This document shows, in pieces, positions 46,804 to 57,333 of a stretch of 64,000 bases of DNA. Each line of letters begins with the position of its first letter. Position 1 is the first letter of the stretch. The DNA is from Diphasiastrum complanatum (lineage: Eukaryota > Streptophyta > Lycopodiopsida > Lycopodiales > Lycopodiaceae). The stretch spans positions 25,861,106-25,925,105 of the forward strand of contig CM055100.1 in the NCBI GenBank assembly GCA_029204225.1, read 5' to 3'. The notes below the pieces were generated by a model. The model was given only the letters and a program-made list of their open reading frames with translations, ran no database searches and had not been told where the DNA came from. Made by a program: the position numbers and the translations under genes.

Positions 46804-48350
46804 TCACCTGGAGAGACCCAAGACTGAAGGATGAGGAAGCCCCAAGCGAAGACGAAGAGCAGTGGTGAAAATGGCCGAAGACAACCGGAAGGAAGGAATA
46901 ACCGGCCGAGCTGACAGCCAAGCCCCAAAACCAGGACCCGCACAAGAAAGAAGCCGAGCTTGATGCAACGTGGAAGGAGCCTCAGAGAGCATGCTGGAAA
47001 GGGTATGCTTGTGCACGCGCTCCAAGAGAGTCTCTTGTAGGTGATTTGAGCTGAAAGTGAGGAGTTGCTCAAAAGGAGGAAGACAAGCTTGGGCAGAGAG
47101 GGGAAGGAGCTCTCGCGCAGCGATGAGGAGGTGCTGGAAAGGTAGAGAACCACTATCCACATGAGCAATGCAATCCGCCAAGAGAGGGCGAAAGCCAGAA
47201 AGGAATCGAGAAGACAAAGCAGGGGCAACAAGAGCCCAGCTCCCAAGAGAAGTTGCAGGTGCAGAAGAAACTATAGAGAGAAGACCCACACCTCCACAAG
47301 AAATGGGTAACCGAGCCTGGTTTCGAGCTGAAAAGGTCTTCACACCATCCAAAGAACCTTGGCCCAAAAGGCGGCCAAAAACATCCATAAGAGAGGAGAT
47401 GCAAAAAGTCCGGAGTAGGGGGGAAAGTCCACAGCAGATAAGGAGGACGTTGGATAAAGCAAGAGTCAAGATGCCAAATGCGACCTGAGTGTCGCCCAAC
47501 TGGGGAAGCAGATCTGAATGAGCAACATCCTCCTGGAGAGCCTCATCAAGAAAAGTAGAGCTGAAGGAAGTAGACCCAAAAGAAACACCCAGAATGTGAA
47601 TGCCATCCGAAGGAGCAAGGAAACCTTGAGGAGGAACAAAGTCCGGGGGAAGACATGCTAGAGACCACACTGAACACTTGCGAGGTTGAATAGACAAACC
47701 AAGAGAAGCCAACTGCTCAGAGAAATGATGAAATGCGAGGAGCACCGTAGGAGCAGGACCAACAATATGAGTGTCATCAGCAACCGAAGGAAATAAGCAG
47801 GAGGGAAAGGCCTCTGCAGAAGCTCGAAGTGCACGAAAATGAGCCAGAGCGAAAAGAGGACAAGCCAAAGGATCATCTTGATGAGTACCTGCTGCAGACT
47901 GGATAGTAGAAAGATCCCCAGAGCGCACATGACTATAAAAGAGAGGAGTCTCAGTAGCATAGAACAACCGCACAAATGGGATAAGCTGAGCCAACTCACC
48001 ACCAGCCGCACGCAGTTCTAAAAACAGAGTTAAAAGCATTGGCAACATCCACTTGGAGAACAACCCAGTCAAGATGGAGATCAAGGGTGGCACACAAACC
48101 ATGAATGACAGCTTCACTGCCGCCAGGAGTAGAGACACCAAACTGATGAGGGGAGAGAAAAGAGGCGAAAATCTGTTGAAACTGAAAACAGATAGAGCGA
48201 CTAACAAGACGGAGGAGGACTTCGCCAATAGCGATGAGACGGACGCCACCCGAGGCTTTAGACATGGCGATCAAACGAGACGCAGACAAAAGACGTGCGA
48301 CAGAAGAAGGAATGTGACCAGAGGCGATAAAAGAGCAGACCTGAAAGAGT
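46804..48350 (-). pseudogene. Non-LTR retrotransposon reverse transcriptase, 5'-truncated
   Basis: The minus-strand frame starts at about 48350 with fingers-domain sequence (HIPSSVARLLSASRLIAMSK, then AIGEVLLRLVSR) and the motif-A block LQVDVANAFNSV. It shifts frame near 48005 and continues for about 400 codons with AGTHQDDPLACPLFALAHF and the catalytic block SVADDTHIVGPA (motif C). A C-terminal region without LTR-type RNase H follows. This is a LINE-like polymerase that would work by target-primed reverse transcription. The original endonuclease portion is missing. The truncated 5' end coincides exactly with the edge of the duplicated gene segment at 48353. No clear poly(A) end is visible at 46742-46803. 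Confidence 0.75.
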
Positions 48351-48756
48351 TGAACATAAACATGAGATGCACAAAGTCTACAATGGTACAACACAATATA
48401 TGTACACGTGGCATACAATGGTAGGTATCCGGGCAGGCAACAGAAATGCCCTAAAAACCCGTGGCACGAAGGCAACTCCACCATTGTGGTCATAGGTGTT
48501 ATGCCAGCAAGAGACAAGGCTTTGGCACAGCTCAAGTAGCATTTGGCTCTACCCTAAAATTGGGATTCTTGTAAGGGACCCAGTTTCTTTATATCTATGC
48601 CCTAGGCCATAGGGGATAGTCTAGGTAGGGGCTTGTTCCCATTTCCGTGCTTGTGAAGCTTTCCAATTTCCAAAACCCATTTGCTTCTCACACAATTTTC
48701 ACAGCACAATCCATACCTACTTATTAGCAGCTTCAAGCACAATATTCTCATGAGAA

Positions 48757-49115
48757 ACCATACCTATTTATACATCTGCTTGCTTGAAGATCTTGTGACA
48801 GACATTGTCTCTGAATTTTCAATAGGGAATCTCTGAATTGGCTCTGATTCTTGCTGCCCAGAACCCATTGTTTATCTTTTCTTCAGTAAGCAATAATCAG
48901 AAAGTGAATTGGTGTTGCATTCGGTTTGATATCAGAAACCATACGTATTTGTATATCTGCTTGCTCGAAGCTCTTGTGACACACATTGTCTCTGAATTTT
49001 CACTACAGAAACTCTGAACTGGCTCTGATTCTTGTTGTCCCAAAACCCATTGTTTATTTTGTATTCAGTATGCAGTAATTAGAATTGAATCGCCGTTGCA
49101 TTCGGTTTGTTTTGA
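48757..49115 (+). promoter_or_regulatory. Tandemly duplicated upstream region of the DUF gene, copy 2
   Basis: Two units of about 178 bases lie directly upstream of the ATG. The first begins CCATACCTATTTATACATC and the second CCATACGTATTTGTATATC. Each goes on through GCTTGCT, GACA-CATTGTCTCTGAA, GGCTCTGATTCTTG and CCATTGTTTAT. A weak TATTTATA element lies at 48764-48771. Confidence 0.62.
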
Positions 49116-49139
49116 GGGCAAGGAATCAGCAAAGCAGAA

Positions 49140-49760
49140 ATGGATCACAAAGCAAAAGTTGATTTCGACCAGAAAATGTTCTCTCTAATGACTGTTTTGA
49201 GGAGCTTGAAGCTGGCCCTGCTCATAGGTTGGCTTCTCTTTCTTTCCAGAAGCGTCGTGTTTGGCTTTGTCAATTGCAGTAATAATGTGTTGTTCGACGC
49301 TTGGAAATCGTGGAGTGGTGGCTTCAGCAGACATACTTTGTTCTTCATTGTGAATATTGTGGTGTTGGTGTTGCTGGTTCCGTCTGGTCTACTCTCTCGA
49401 TCACGGACGCCTCACGGATACAGAAGTGTTCATAAACTCCAAAATACAATGTTGAAAGCAGGGCAAAGATGGAAGACAGCAGGTAGTGGCCAAACTCAAA
49501 GCAGGAACTGGAATCGTCGGCAGCCAGAAGGAACAGAAGGAAGCGATTTGACTTCTGCATTTGCTGAAACTGAACAAAATCAATGCTGCTTGGCTAAGCC
49601 AAAGCCAAATGTCATAGATAATGTGTCAACCGCCAAGGCATTGCGCTCTACGGCTGACAACCAGAATGAGTTATTGGTCAAAGAAGAATTGGATGATCTG
49701 CACGAACGCATTGAGGCGTTTATAGCCAAAGCTAAAAGGCAGATGATGCTACAGGAATAA
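49140..49760 (+). CDS. DUF4408/DUF761-like small membrane protein, copy 2
   Basis: The frame is an intact 206-residue sister of the gene at 13287-13907. The start ATG at 49140 follows AAAGCAGAA, and both copies agree on it. Residues 24-46 and 67-88 are hydrophobic and probably span a membrane. The C-terminus HERIEAFIAKAKRQMMLQE matches the conserved tail of DUF761-type plant proteins. Changes against copy 1 are scattered substitutions (KAKVDFD for KPRVDFY, GFSRH for GFRRH, PHGYR for PQGYK) and one inserted codon, with no stops, which suggests some constraint. Downstream, both copies keep a splice-like pair, CAGGGTAAGA near 49823 and TTTCTAAC then TTTTCACAG ending near 50000, so a 3' UTR intron is possible. 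Function is unknown. Confidence 0.8.
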   Translation: MDHKAKVDFDQKMFSLMTVLRSLKLALLIGWLLFLSRSVVFGFVNCSNNVLFDAWKSWSGGFSRHTLFFIVNIVVLVLLVPSGLLSRSRTPHGYRSVHKLQNTMLKAGQRWKTAGSGQTQSRNWNRRQPEGTEGSDLTSAFAETEQNQCCLAKPKPNVIDNVSTAKALRSTADNQNELLVKEELDDLHERIEAFIAKAKRQMMLQE

Positions 49761-50188
49761 TAGGTTATGAATTAAATCCGAGCATTTATACATGTAGAAC
49801 AGTTGCTGATAAATAAGAAATAGCAGGGTAAGAAAAAGGAGAATCCTTTGGACTTTTTCCTTGGTGGGCTCAATCTCGCAGCACTTGTTTGCATCTTGTT
49901 TGCCGCTTATCTACAATGACATGTCGCATGAAGCCAGACAGGTGACGCTTCACATCAGTATTGTGGGGTGCTGTTATATTCTTTCTAACTTTCTGTTTTC
50001 ACAGACATATGAGACCTTGTATTTGAGATTGGTGAAGCTGTCTTGCTATAGCGTTTTTGTGACCAAGGATTGTTGCAGGCTCAGATCAGTTCTTGAAGCT
50101 AGAAATATATCTATCTCGAATTAACAAGAGCCAATTGAGATGGAATTAGCTAGAAGAGCTTTGTTGGTCGACAAAGACGAATTAGAGG

Positions 50189-52496
50189 GATATTTTGTTA
50201 TTTCGGGTGTGGGAGGACCCTCGTGTCTTATAGGAACGGATCTGATAACGCCCGCACGCACTTCATTGTATGCCATGTGGTTTTAAAAGTATTCGATGAC
50301 CAGGGCAGCTTCAACCTTCCTGACCGGTTGCAAACCTCCGCAAAGTGTATCACATCCATATTTTTGTATAGAACAGGCTGTGATACGCTATGAGGACCCC
50401 TGTGCGCAGTCCCCTGAAAAAATTAATTTCTTTATTGAAAGCAAAGAATCACTCATTTATAGATATTGTGAGTGATTATTAAGTAATAAATAGTAAATAA
50501 TATGATTTAAAAGTTAATGAACAATGTGTATGATTAAACATTAAAAAAAAAATTTACAAACTTTTTTATTTAGCCTGTTATAATTTTAACATATTAAAAA
50601 ACAAACATGGTCATAGAGAATTCATACATAAATTAAAAAATTGTCCGTTGTGTTGTTAATAATATGTTCGTTATTTCTGAAAAACAAGATGTTGGCATAG
50701 TGTAAAATGGGTGACTTAAAAATCCCTGATTCATTGATAAAGAATCACCACCCTCCTATACAAAAAAACTCTTAAAATTGTAACATGTTCACCAAACATG
50801 GAAAGCTGCTCTAATTAGTTACATTGTCACCCTTCATTGTCCACTGCATCCTAAAATGGTCGAAAAAACATTTCTCCAAATCCTCTTCTTTGAGTGAGCC
50901 TTCTCAATCGCTGAATTTTTGTGGGAGGGCAATGCCCAAAAGGCTGAAGGGCTCGCCCCCATTGAGCTGGGGTGGGTCTTGAGGAATGGTGAGTTGGTGT
51001 ATGGCTTGTCCTCCGAGGTTAGATTCCATGGGTTGATAATACCAAGACGCTAAATTTTAAAGTAGGTCAAAACTTGCGAGACAAAGTATGTATGTGAGTA
51101 ATTGAATATTTATAAGATATTTAATGCACACTAATGCCTAGTTATAAGGTAAGCTAATACTTGTTTTCAAGTTCTTTGGAACAAGAAAAGTGTTGGAATT
51201 TTACAATCCCCTAAATAAAGAATACAATAGATTCGGATTCAAATTATGATAGATCCAGTTCAAAGATCACTCTGATTAGTTTATTTATTGTTTTTATGCA
51301 TTGTTGAATATGCGGAATCATATTAACAATGCCTTCAAAAACTAATGATATCTAATCATAAACATCTGTGGAGTTTCATGTAACAAATTCGAATTGAGAC
51401 GTGATTGAACAGATCGAATACACATAAGCCTAATCATACAAACACAACATATAGAAATTTGACAGCTTCAAGTTGTTGTGTATTTCAGATCACAATATCA
51501 ATAGTACATGAATTTCACTTTCTTCAATCTCCTATACTTTCTCATTGTTTTGTTCTAACATCTGCTCAGCTACATATGTGGTAATAGTTCGAAATCGAAT
51601 GTAAAAAATGATATTGTTGCTTTACTGATAACTAGCATATTTACGTATAATCATCTTGTGATTATTGATATTTGGACGACCCATTTGAATTGAATAAGGA
51701 TGAATCGATTCGATTTGAATATACTATAGCTGGTTCGATTATAATATGGATAGAACTCATTTTGTGTTTTTTCTTTGTTAATTCCATCATTTCAAGAGAG
51801 CGTGCAAAACCAAAACTGGTATGCCCACCTAGAAACCTAAAAACCTGCCCTCACGGTTTAGTGAGATCAAGTTTAGAATATAAAAGAAATGGTAACATGA
51901 GATTTTAGAATCTTATCCATTGTTTGGACAAAAAATAAACACCTAAGAAAGAAGAGATATATTAGTCTTCGAGTTCTGAGCATAATTGAAATCCATTCAT
52001 GTAAACAAGTGATATGTCCTCATAGTGTGATTGAGGATCGATTACTCAGTCAACCTTAGTGAAGCCATAGATAGCCATTGAGTAGTTCATTAACCTTAGT
52101 GAAGCTATATATCGTGTAGTTTATTCTTTGTAATGTTTTGAAATTAATTGGCTTCCATAATAGATGCTTTTCAAACGTATGTTTTTCAATGGAAGAGCTT
52201 TTAAAATTAGGGCAAGCATATATACGAATGAACCAAGACAAACAACAAATGAATAGCAAATACAAACCATAATGGAGTATTTTAAGTTGCATCCATTATT
52301 TCTAGATCAGAAGTCCCAGCTTATGGTTTATGGGAACTGACAATCATGAAATGTGTCGGTCTATAATCACATGATATCCATAATCCAAAAATCCCAATTG
52401 TCACAAACAACAACTATATTTTTGTCTGCCTAATTGTATGCCTCAGTCTATGTCTCTCTCTTTCTCTATCTATCTCTTCAACCTTGATTTAAAATG
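50189..52496. other. AT-rich intergenic DNA, one weak coding trace
   Basis: A minus-strand frame at about 50830-51029 (starts MESNLGGQAIHQLTIP, then GEPFSLLGIALPQKF) is open for 66 codons apart from one TGA. It reads more like protein than its surroundings, but I do not recognise it. The rest is AT-rich with short frames only. Confidence 0.3.
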
Positions 52497-53318
52497 CTAA
52501 TTGACCTTTGTTGAGTTTTTTAAAAACACCGTGATCATTTCCTGTCGAAAACTGTAGATGGTGTCAATTGTGTAGCTTGCGCACATGTACTGCACAACAC
52601 AGATAACAAAAATTAGTTATAATTTTAAGGTATGATCAAAGACATTTTTATAAGCCTAGAGTGTGAAAAAATATTCTCATATCGTCCCAAATAATGAAAC
52701 CAATAAGTAATACCGAAGCCATGTCATTCTGACTCGTTCTTTTGGAATACCATTCCAGGGACATCTTTGCATTGTGAATTGTATACCATCCACAACTAAA
52801 GGCATCTGTTTGTTGTGGGGACTGAATGATCTCTCCAAATCAAGTTAGTCAATTGAAAAGACCATACAATGCTCAAACCATACAAATTAATTCAGTACAA
52901 GAGTAAATATTTGTGGAACTAAAACCTTGTAGATCACTACATCAAGCATTTTCAACAATAACCAATCTAGAGTCATAGAGTTGAGTCTCAAGCAAACCCA
53001 TCTATGAGATCCCTCGTTATTGACACATGTGATCAAAAGTCCCAAGCTCCAGTGCTCACTAAAATTGAAATACATAGTGCATGTTCAGGGTTTAGAGCTT
53101 AGGTTTTGGGGATTAAAACGTGACTACCTCCTAATGCTAGTCATTACTTGCTTTGAGCAATATGGAAGGATTATGATTCTCTTCCTTAAAATGTCCTTAG
53201 CAATATACTTCCTGGCTTGATCATAATTCCTAGCCTCCACAAACTTGGAAAAAAAGTTGGACATCACACAAACTGCATTGTTGCAACTATCCAAAATTGT
53301 GTACTGCCAATAACTCAA
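52497..53318 (-). pseudogene. ULP1-like (C48) SUMO-protease domain, spliced, probably decayed
   Basis: Read on the minus strand, this fits the catalytic domain of ULP1/SENP cysteine proteases, which cut SUMO from proteins. First exon (53318-53128): NFFSKFVEARNYDQARKYI and RIIILPYC, at the places of the conserved SFFY and FxPIN blocks. A 69-base intron (53127-53059, GTAGTC to AATTTTAG) joins to SEHWSLGLLI, containing the catalytic His. The expected Asp block reads CLRLNSM, with Asn in place of Asp. After a second probable intron (about 52940-52845) comes PQQTDAFSCGWYTI, with the oxyanion Gln and catalytic Cys. A last exon (52589-52497, after TTGTGCAG) is tentative. N-terminal sequence is missing upstream of 53320. 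It could be a host gene remnant or a domain captured by a transposon, as happens with Mutator-like elements. Confidence 0.6.
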
Positions 53319-53335
53319 TCCAAGCCACTAATATC

Positions 53336-55074
53336 TTGCGAGTTGAATGAGAAACATTGCGAGGTTCTCCTTAAGGAATCTTTCAAAATTGACAAAAAAA
53401 GAGGTCATTTTACAAAAACCATGATTTTTGTGCATACAAATATTAAAAATGATGTGTTTTTCTTATATTTTTAAAATACAAACATGTGAAAATTTATAAA
53501 CCTACAAAAATATCTTTTTTTGTGTATCAAGAAGGTCAACAAAAAAAGGATGTTCAAAATCTCTCAAAAATCTACATAATTTTTCACTTTGTACTAATTT
53601 TTTAGTTTGCTAAATACATAATATTGTCTATTTTTTAATTATATTCACATTTACAAAAACAACAAAAATAAAATTTACTAGCTTAATTATATATTGTATT
53701 TTCTTAATATCAAGCAAACATACTTTTTATATCAAACTATCTTATTGATATACTCAAAATTAATTATATTTGTAATAAAACATATTCAAATTTAATGATA
53801 ATAATGAGCTACGTGAGCATCTTCATGCAAGTTATAAAACATTTTTCATTTAATATTACATAATATCAAAAACTCATATGGAATATACATTTTTAAAAGA
53901 CATTGAAAATCTTTAATATCCAATTTTTTTTTTCAACAAATTGAAAGATAACTGAAACTATACCAAAAAATATAAATACTGTTGAGTTCTATCTAGAAAA
54001 ATAACTTTCAAAACTGAAGCACACTTTCAAAGATTTTTTTAACCAAATACAAGCTTTCTAACAAATTCAAGTAACACAAGCTTTACAAAACTTAAGTATA
54101 CTGTAAATCAATGTTTCTGCGCAGATGAACTTTAACTGCATAGTGTGAAAGGAGTAGATGAGAAACTAGAGACCACAAGAGATCCCTCTCCATCACTTGC
54201 AATAGTGTCTTCCTTCTTTTGGTGCTTCAACCAATACATTGAATCGAGTTGAAGCACCAATTGGATACATTGTATCTAGTTGGTGTTCCAACTTGATACA
54301 TTCTATCGAGTTGGAGCATCTTCTCCCATGGTTTCTATAGAAAATTTTAGGTAGTCTATTTATTTTATCGAGATATCAGCCAATTTAGTATCATGTTTAC
54401 ATTCTAATGGCTTTAGCACTTGGAATGGTTGAGCTACCTAAGCTACCTTTGATTAATGTGTCAATTCATATTGTTTTTTTTTTTTAAAGTTCAGATTATA
54501 ACTAGAGGGAGTGTTTTCATTTACTAATGATTAGAGCTAAAGGATCTACTAATGGTAATGCATAATGTTTCAAGAAACTCGGGCCAAGAAGGCCAACAAA
54601 TTGGCTGTAGAAGAGACTATATCTTGTTATGTCCTCTTGGCAAATAAATAGGATTTGACATAACGTTGTTGTCCAGATCCAAATTTGTATGTATTGGTAT
54701 TATTTACATTTTGCAGAAGACTAAGACTACCATTTAATTTTGTAAAATGCATGAAATCAAGACATTATTGTGTATAGTTTATTGTGTCGAAATGCATGTT
54801 TTTGAAAATAGAGCAAATTTTAATTGTTTCAATTTTTTGTTATTTTATTTTAAATTTCATTTATGAAAAATGACTTGCAAACCATGTCTTTTTTAAAGTT
54901 CAAAAATCTTGAAAATGTGCAAAATCACCCTTTTTTTGGTCATTTTTCAAACATGTTTTATGCGTGCGCAAGGTGTTTTTGAAAAGCACCCTAATTTAAG
55001 ACACTTTTTGAGGGAATTTAGAAGAATATTCCAAAAGTTTCTCTTGGTCGCAAAGTTTCTCATTCGACTCGCAA
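53336..55074. mobile_element. Candidate inverted-repeat element, no transposase
   Basis: TTGCGAGTTGAATGAGAAAC and onward (53336-53362) is matched by its reverse complement at 55048-55074, with 25 of 27 positions equal. Between the arms lie 1.7 kb of very AT-rich DNA without any recognisable frame. Flanks show no clear target duplication, so it may be a diverged non-autonomous DNA transposon or merely two copies of a dispersed repeat. Confidence 0.35.
54221..54330. repeat. Small palindromic repeat cluster
   Basis: GGTGCTTCAAC (54221-54231) and GTTGAAGCACC (54248-54258) form a perfect 11-bp stem. Two further diverged copies of the CAA-TTGATACATT-TATCGAGTTGG unit follow at a spacing of about 36 bases. 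Confidence 0.7.
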
Positions 55075-55105
55075 TGGTGTTCACTTCAATATGCTTGTTC
55101 CTTGC

Positions 55106-56046
55106 ATAGTTTTAACCATACAACTTTGATCCATCTTAAGAATGATCTCCGTCATAACTATGGACCTCATTTATATGGTTTTATAATAGCTTTCATAGTT
55201 GATATAGAGAATAGTGTCCACATTGGATGCTTTACTATGCTTACATCAATTTTACATATCAAGATGTAACTAGAATATGAAGAACCAAATAGAATGTAAA
55301 TGCAATGATTCCTCCATGCTTACAACTTTGAAATATCTGGAAAATAACATCAACCAAACAATAAATGTGAGTAATCAACCATTTCTTACATGTCTCCATC
55401 TTTGTCCTTTCTTGATATGTTTCCACCAAGAAATCCATGAATGAGCCTCCATCTTCATCTTGCCATAAGATATCATCATCACTCGATGACTTGATCATGA
55501 ATTAGTGATATAATGAGCCTCCTTTAGCTTTATTTCCACCAACAAAACCAACCAAGAATGCTAGTACAACTCCAACATCAAAATGATACAAAACAATGTA
55601 GCTAGTTTCACCATATCTTAACAATTTGCACATATTCACATGGAATTGCTCAAACATGATATAGAACAAATAAAATAAATTTTAGCAACACTTCCTATCA
55701 TCTACACAAGAAGATTCACCAAAATATCTGAGAAATACAAAATGAGTAATTTCTACTTGCTTACCATTCTCATCATGTGTGATCCACGGTTGTTTCCTTT
55801 GTCTGTATGCCCTCCTTGGCTTTTAATTTGAAGTAGGCTCTTCAACATCAACATCCAAAGTATCATCAATGTCATCAACATAAAAAATGTTAGATCCAAC
55901 ATCCATACCACCACTTGAAAAAACTTTTGGAAAGTTTTTCTCATAAAAAGTCTCTTCCAATAACCACTTTCTTAGTTGAAGGAATAAAAACTTTTTAAGC
56001 CTTGCTCACTTCACTATAACCAACAAATATACCTCTATTTGAAGAT
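55106..56046 (-). pseudogene. Copia fragment: 3' region and integrase tail
   Basis: Positions 55106-55330 match the 3' non-coding region at 17955-18180. Positions 55740-56040 read on the minus strand as the integrase C-terminal tail and linker: VIGRDFL, NFPKVFSSGG, DDIDDTLDVDVEEP and WITHDENGKQVEI, close to the same segment of copia F. Several stops are present. Between them, about 55380-55498 is an open minus frame (MIKSSSDDDILWQDEDGGSF) that I cannot place. The fragment lies in opposite orientation to the LTR that follows. Confidence 0.65.
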
Positions 56047-56047
56047 A

Positions 56048-56680
56048 TGTGAAAGATTTTAACTAGTTTTGCTATTTTGGTCAGATTGGTATATTTGGCA
56101 ATTGAGGCCAATTTTCATAGTAGACTAAGAGTTTGACTTTTCATAGTTATATTCGTCTAAAAGAATTTGAATAAACACTTTTGGAAAGTGTGGAAAACTA
56201 TAGAACATGAGTTTTAGAGATTCAAGTTTGAACTAGTCCTCATTAATATTAGGTTTTTTATTATGGAGGGAAACTAAAGTTCAAAGTTAGGTCTGGACCT
56301 GTTATAAAAGGACGTATCTCATGGGAATAGAAGACATTCTCTCTCTCTTATCTCATTCATGCTTATACATGGTTCTCTTTGGGTTCTACTATCCATTGGT
56401 GCACTATATTGGTGATATCTTGCAATTTTGTGTGTAGAATGTTTATTTTATGTTATTTTTGGATCCACACGTGTGAAATACAATAGCTCACTATTTTTGT
56501 ATGGAAAGCAACTTCATCATATCTTATGTTTGATGCTTGATCAGGTTCTTAGTGAGTTTGCATCTCTTTCATTAAGTAGATGTTGATTTTTTCACATTGG
56601 CAAGATTGGTAGATTTGATCTATTTTTAACCCAAGGTCATTTTATGAAATTGGACCTTAACTGATCTGAAATTCTTCACA
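56048..56680 (+). repeat. LTR-X copy with primer site
   Basis: It is 633 bp from TGTGAAAG to CTTCACA, followed directly by TGGTATCAAGGC at 56681. CACACGTGTG at 56466-56475 lies 205 bases before the end. The internal element downstream is reduced to a short leader, so this is a truncated element with only its 5' LTR. Confidence 0.8.
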
Positions 56681-57333
56681 TGGTATCAAGGCTTGTGTTG
56701 TAGGTTGTGAAAAGCACTCTGATTAACATCCACAAGGAGTACAATGTGTGATAATACATGCAACAAAACTATCTGAATGAATTGATAGAAACAATTATCA
56801 GATGTTTTAGATCTCAGAAGATCAGAAGATTATCAAAATTCTTGAAGAAGTTTTCTGATGAAGATACTTATCTTGATATACTCAAAATATCTACAACTAC
56901 ATTTTCTACAGTTATTACAACCATCTCATAACTATAACTGTATGTACAATGTAGGCAAACTGTCAGCGCGAAGTTGTTGGGTCGGATTTTAGACCGTGAT
57001 AGTATCGAATTTCACAAATTATCGAAAAATATACAAATGATCAATTTTTACACTAGGTCAAAAAATATAGTTAGGGTCGAATCTTTTAGAGTCAAAAAAA
57101 TCAGACCCGATTCGGCCCAATCTAGGGTCAAAGACGTCCAAATAATTTTGCCTCGATCCGATCCAATCCAGGGTCGAAAAATCTCTATTTGTTAGGCTTG
57201 ACATTGGGGCTAAAAAATTCGATACTGGATTTACGATCTTCTGAAAAACTCAAGTCTTTTGTTTTCTGGTTTTTGTAAAGTTTTCAGGATGATCATTAAT
57301 AAATGGATTTGAGGCCGAGCATCGAATTCCAAC
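56681..57333. other. LTR-X leader remnant, then 3' LTR region of M3
   Basis: A short X leader (to about 56740) is followed by sequence that, read on the minus strand from 57334 (TGTTGGAATTC), should be the 3' LTR of element M3. It contains repeats of the GGGTCGGAT/GACCC type around 56970-57180. The LTR's lower boundary is not visible. Confidence 0.4.

Larger units (their letters stand above)
48353..50188 (+). repeat. Inverted segmental duplication, copy 2
   Basis: This is the reverse complement of 12860-14672. Homology begins at ACATAAACATGAG (48353) and ends at GACGAATTAGAG (50188). It includes the upstream tandem repeats, the complete gene and the downstream region. It is a true segmental copy rather than a retrocopy, because promoter and downstream DNA are included. 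Confidence 0.92.

Noticed and set aside
47168-48424. Plus-strand Arg-rich frames (47168-47488, 48053-48424)
   Set aside because: They are antisense shadows of the non-LTR reverse transcriptase.
51672-51908. 78-codon frame with one hydrophobic stretch as a membrane protein gene
   Set aside because: No relatives recognised, no promoter or conserved start context, and it lies in decayed AT-rich DNA; there is not enough support to list it.
54909-55109. 66-codon plus-strand frame as a gene
   Set aside because: It overlaps the right inverted-repeat arm, has no domain, and its composition follows the AT-rich surroundings.
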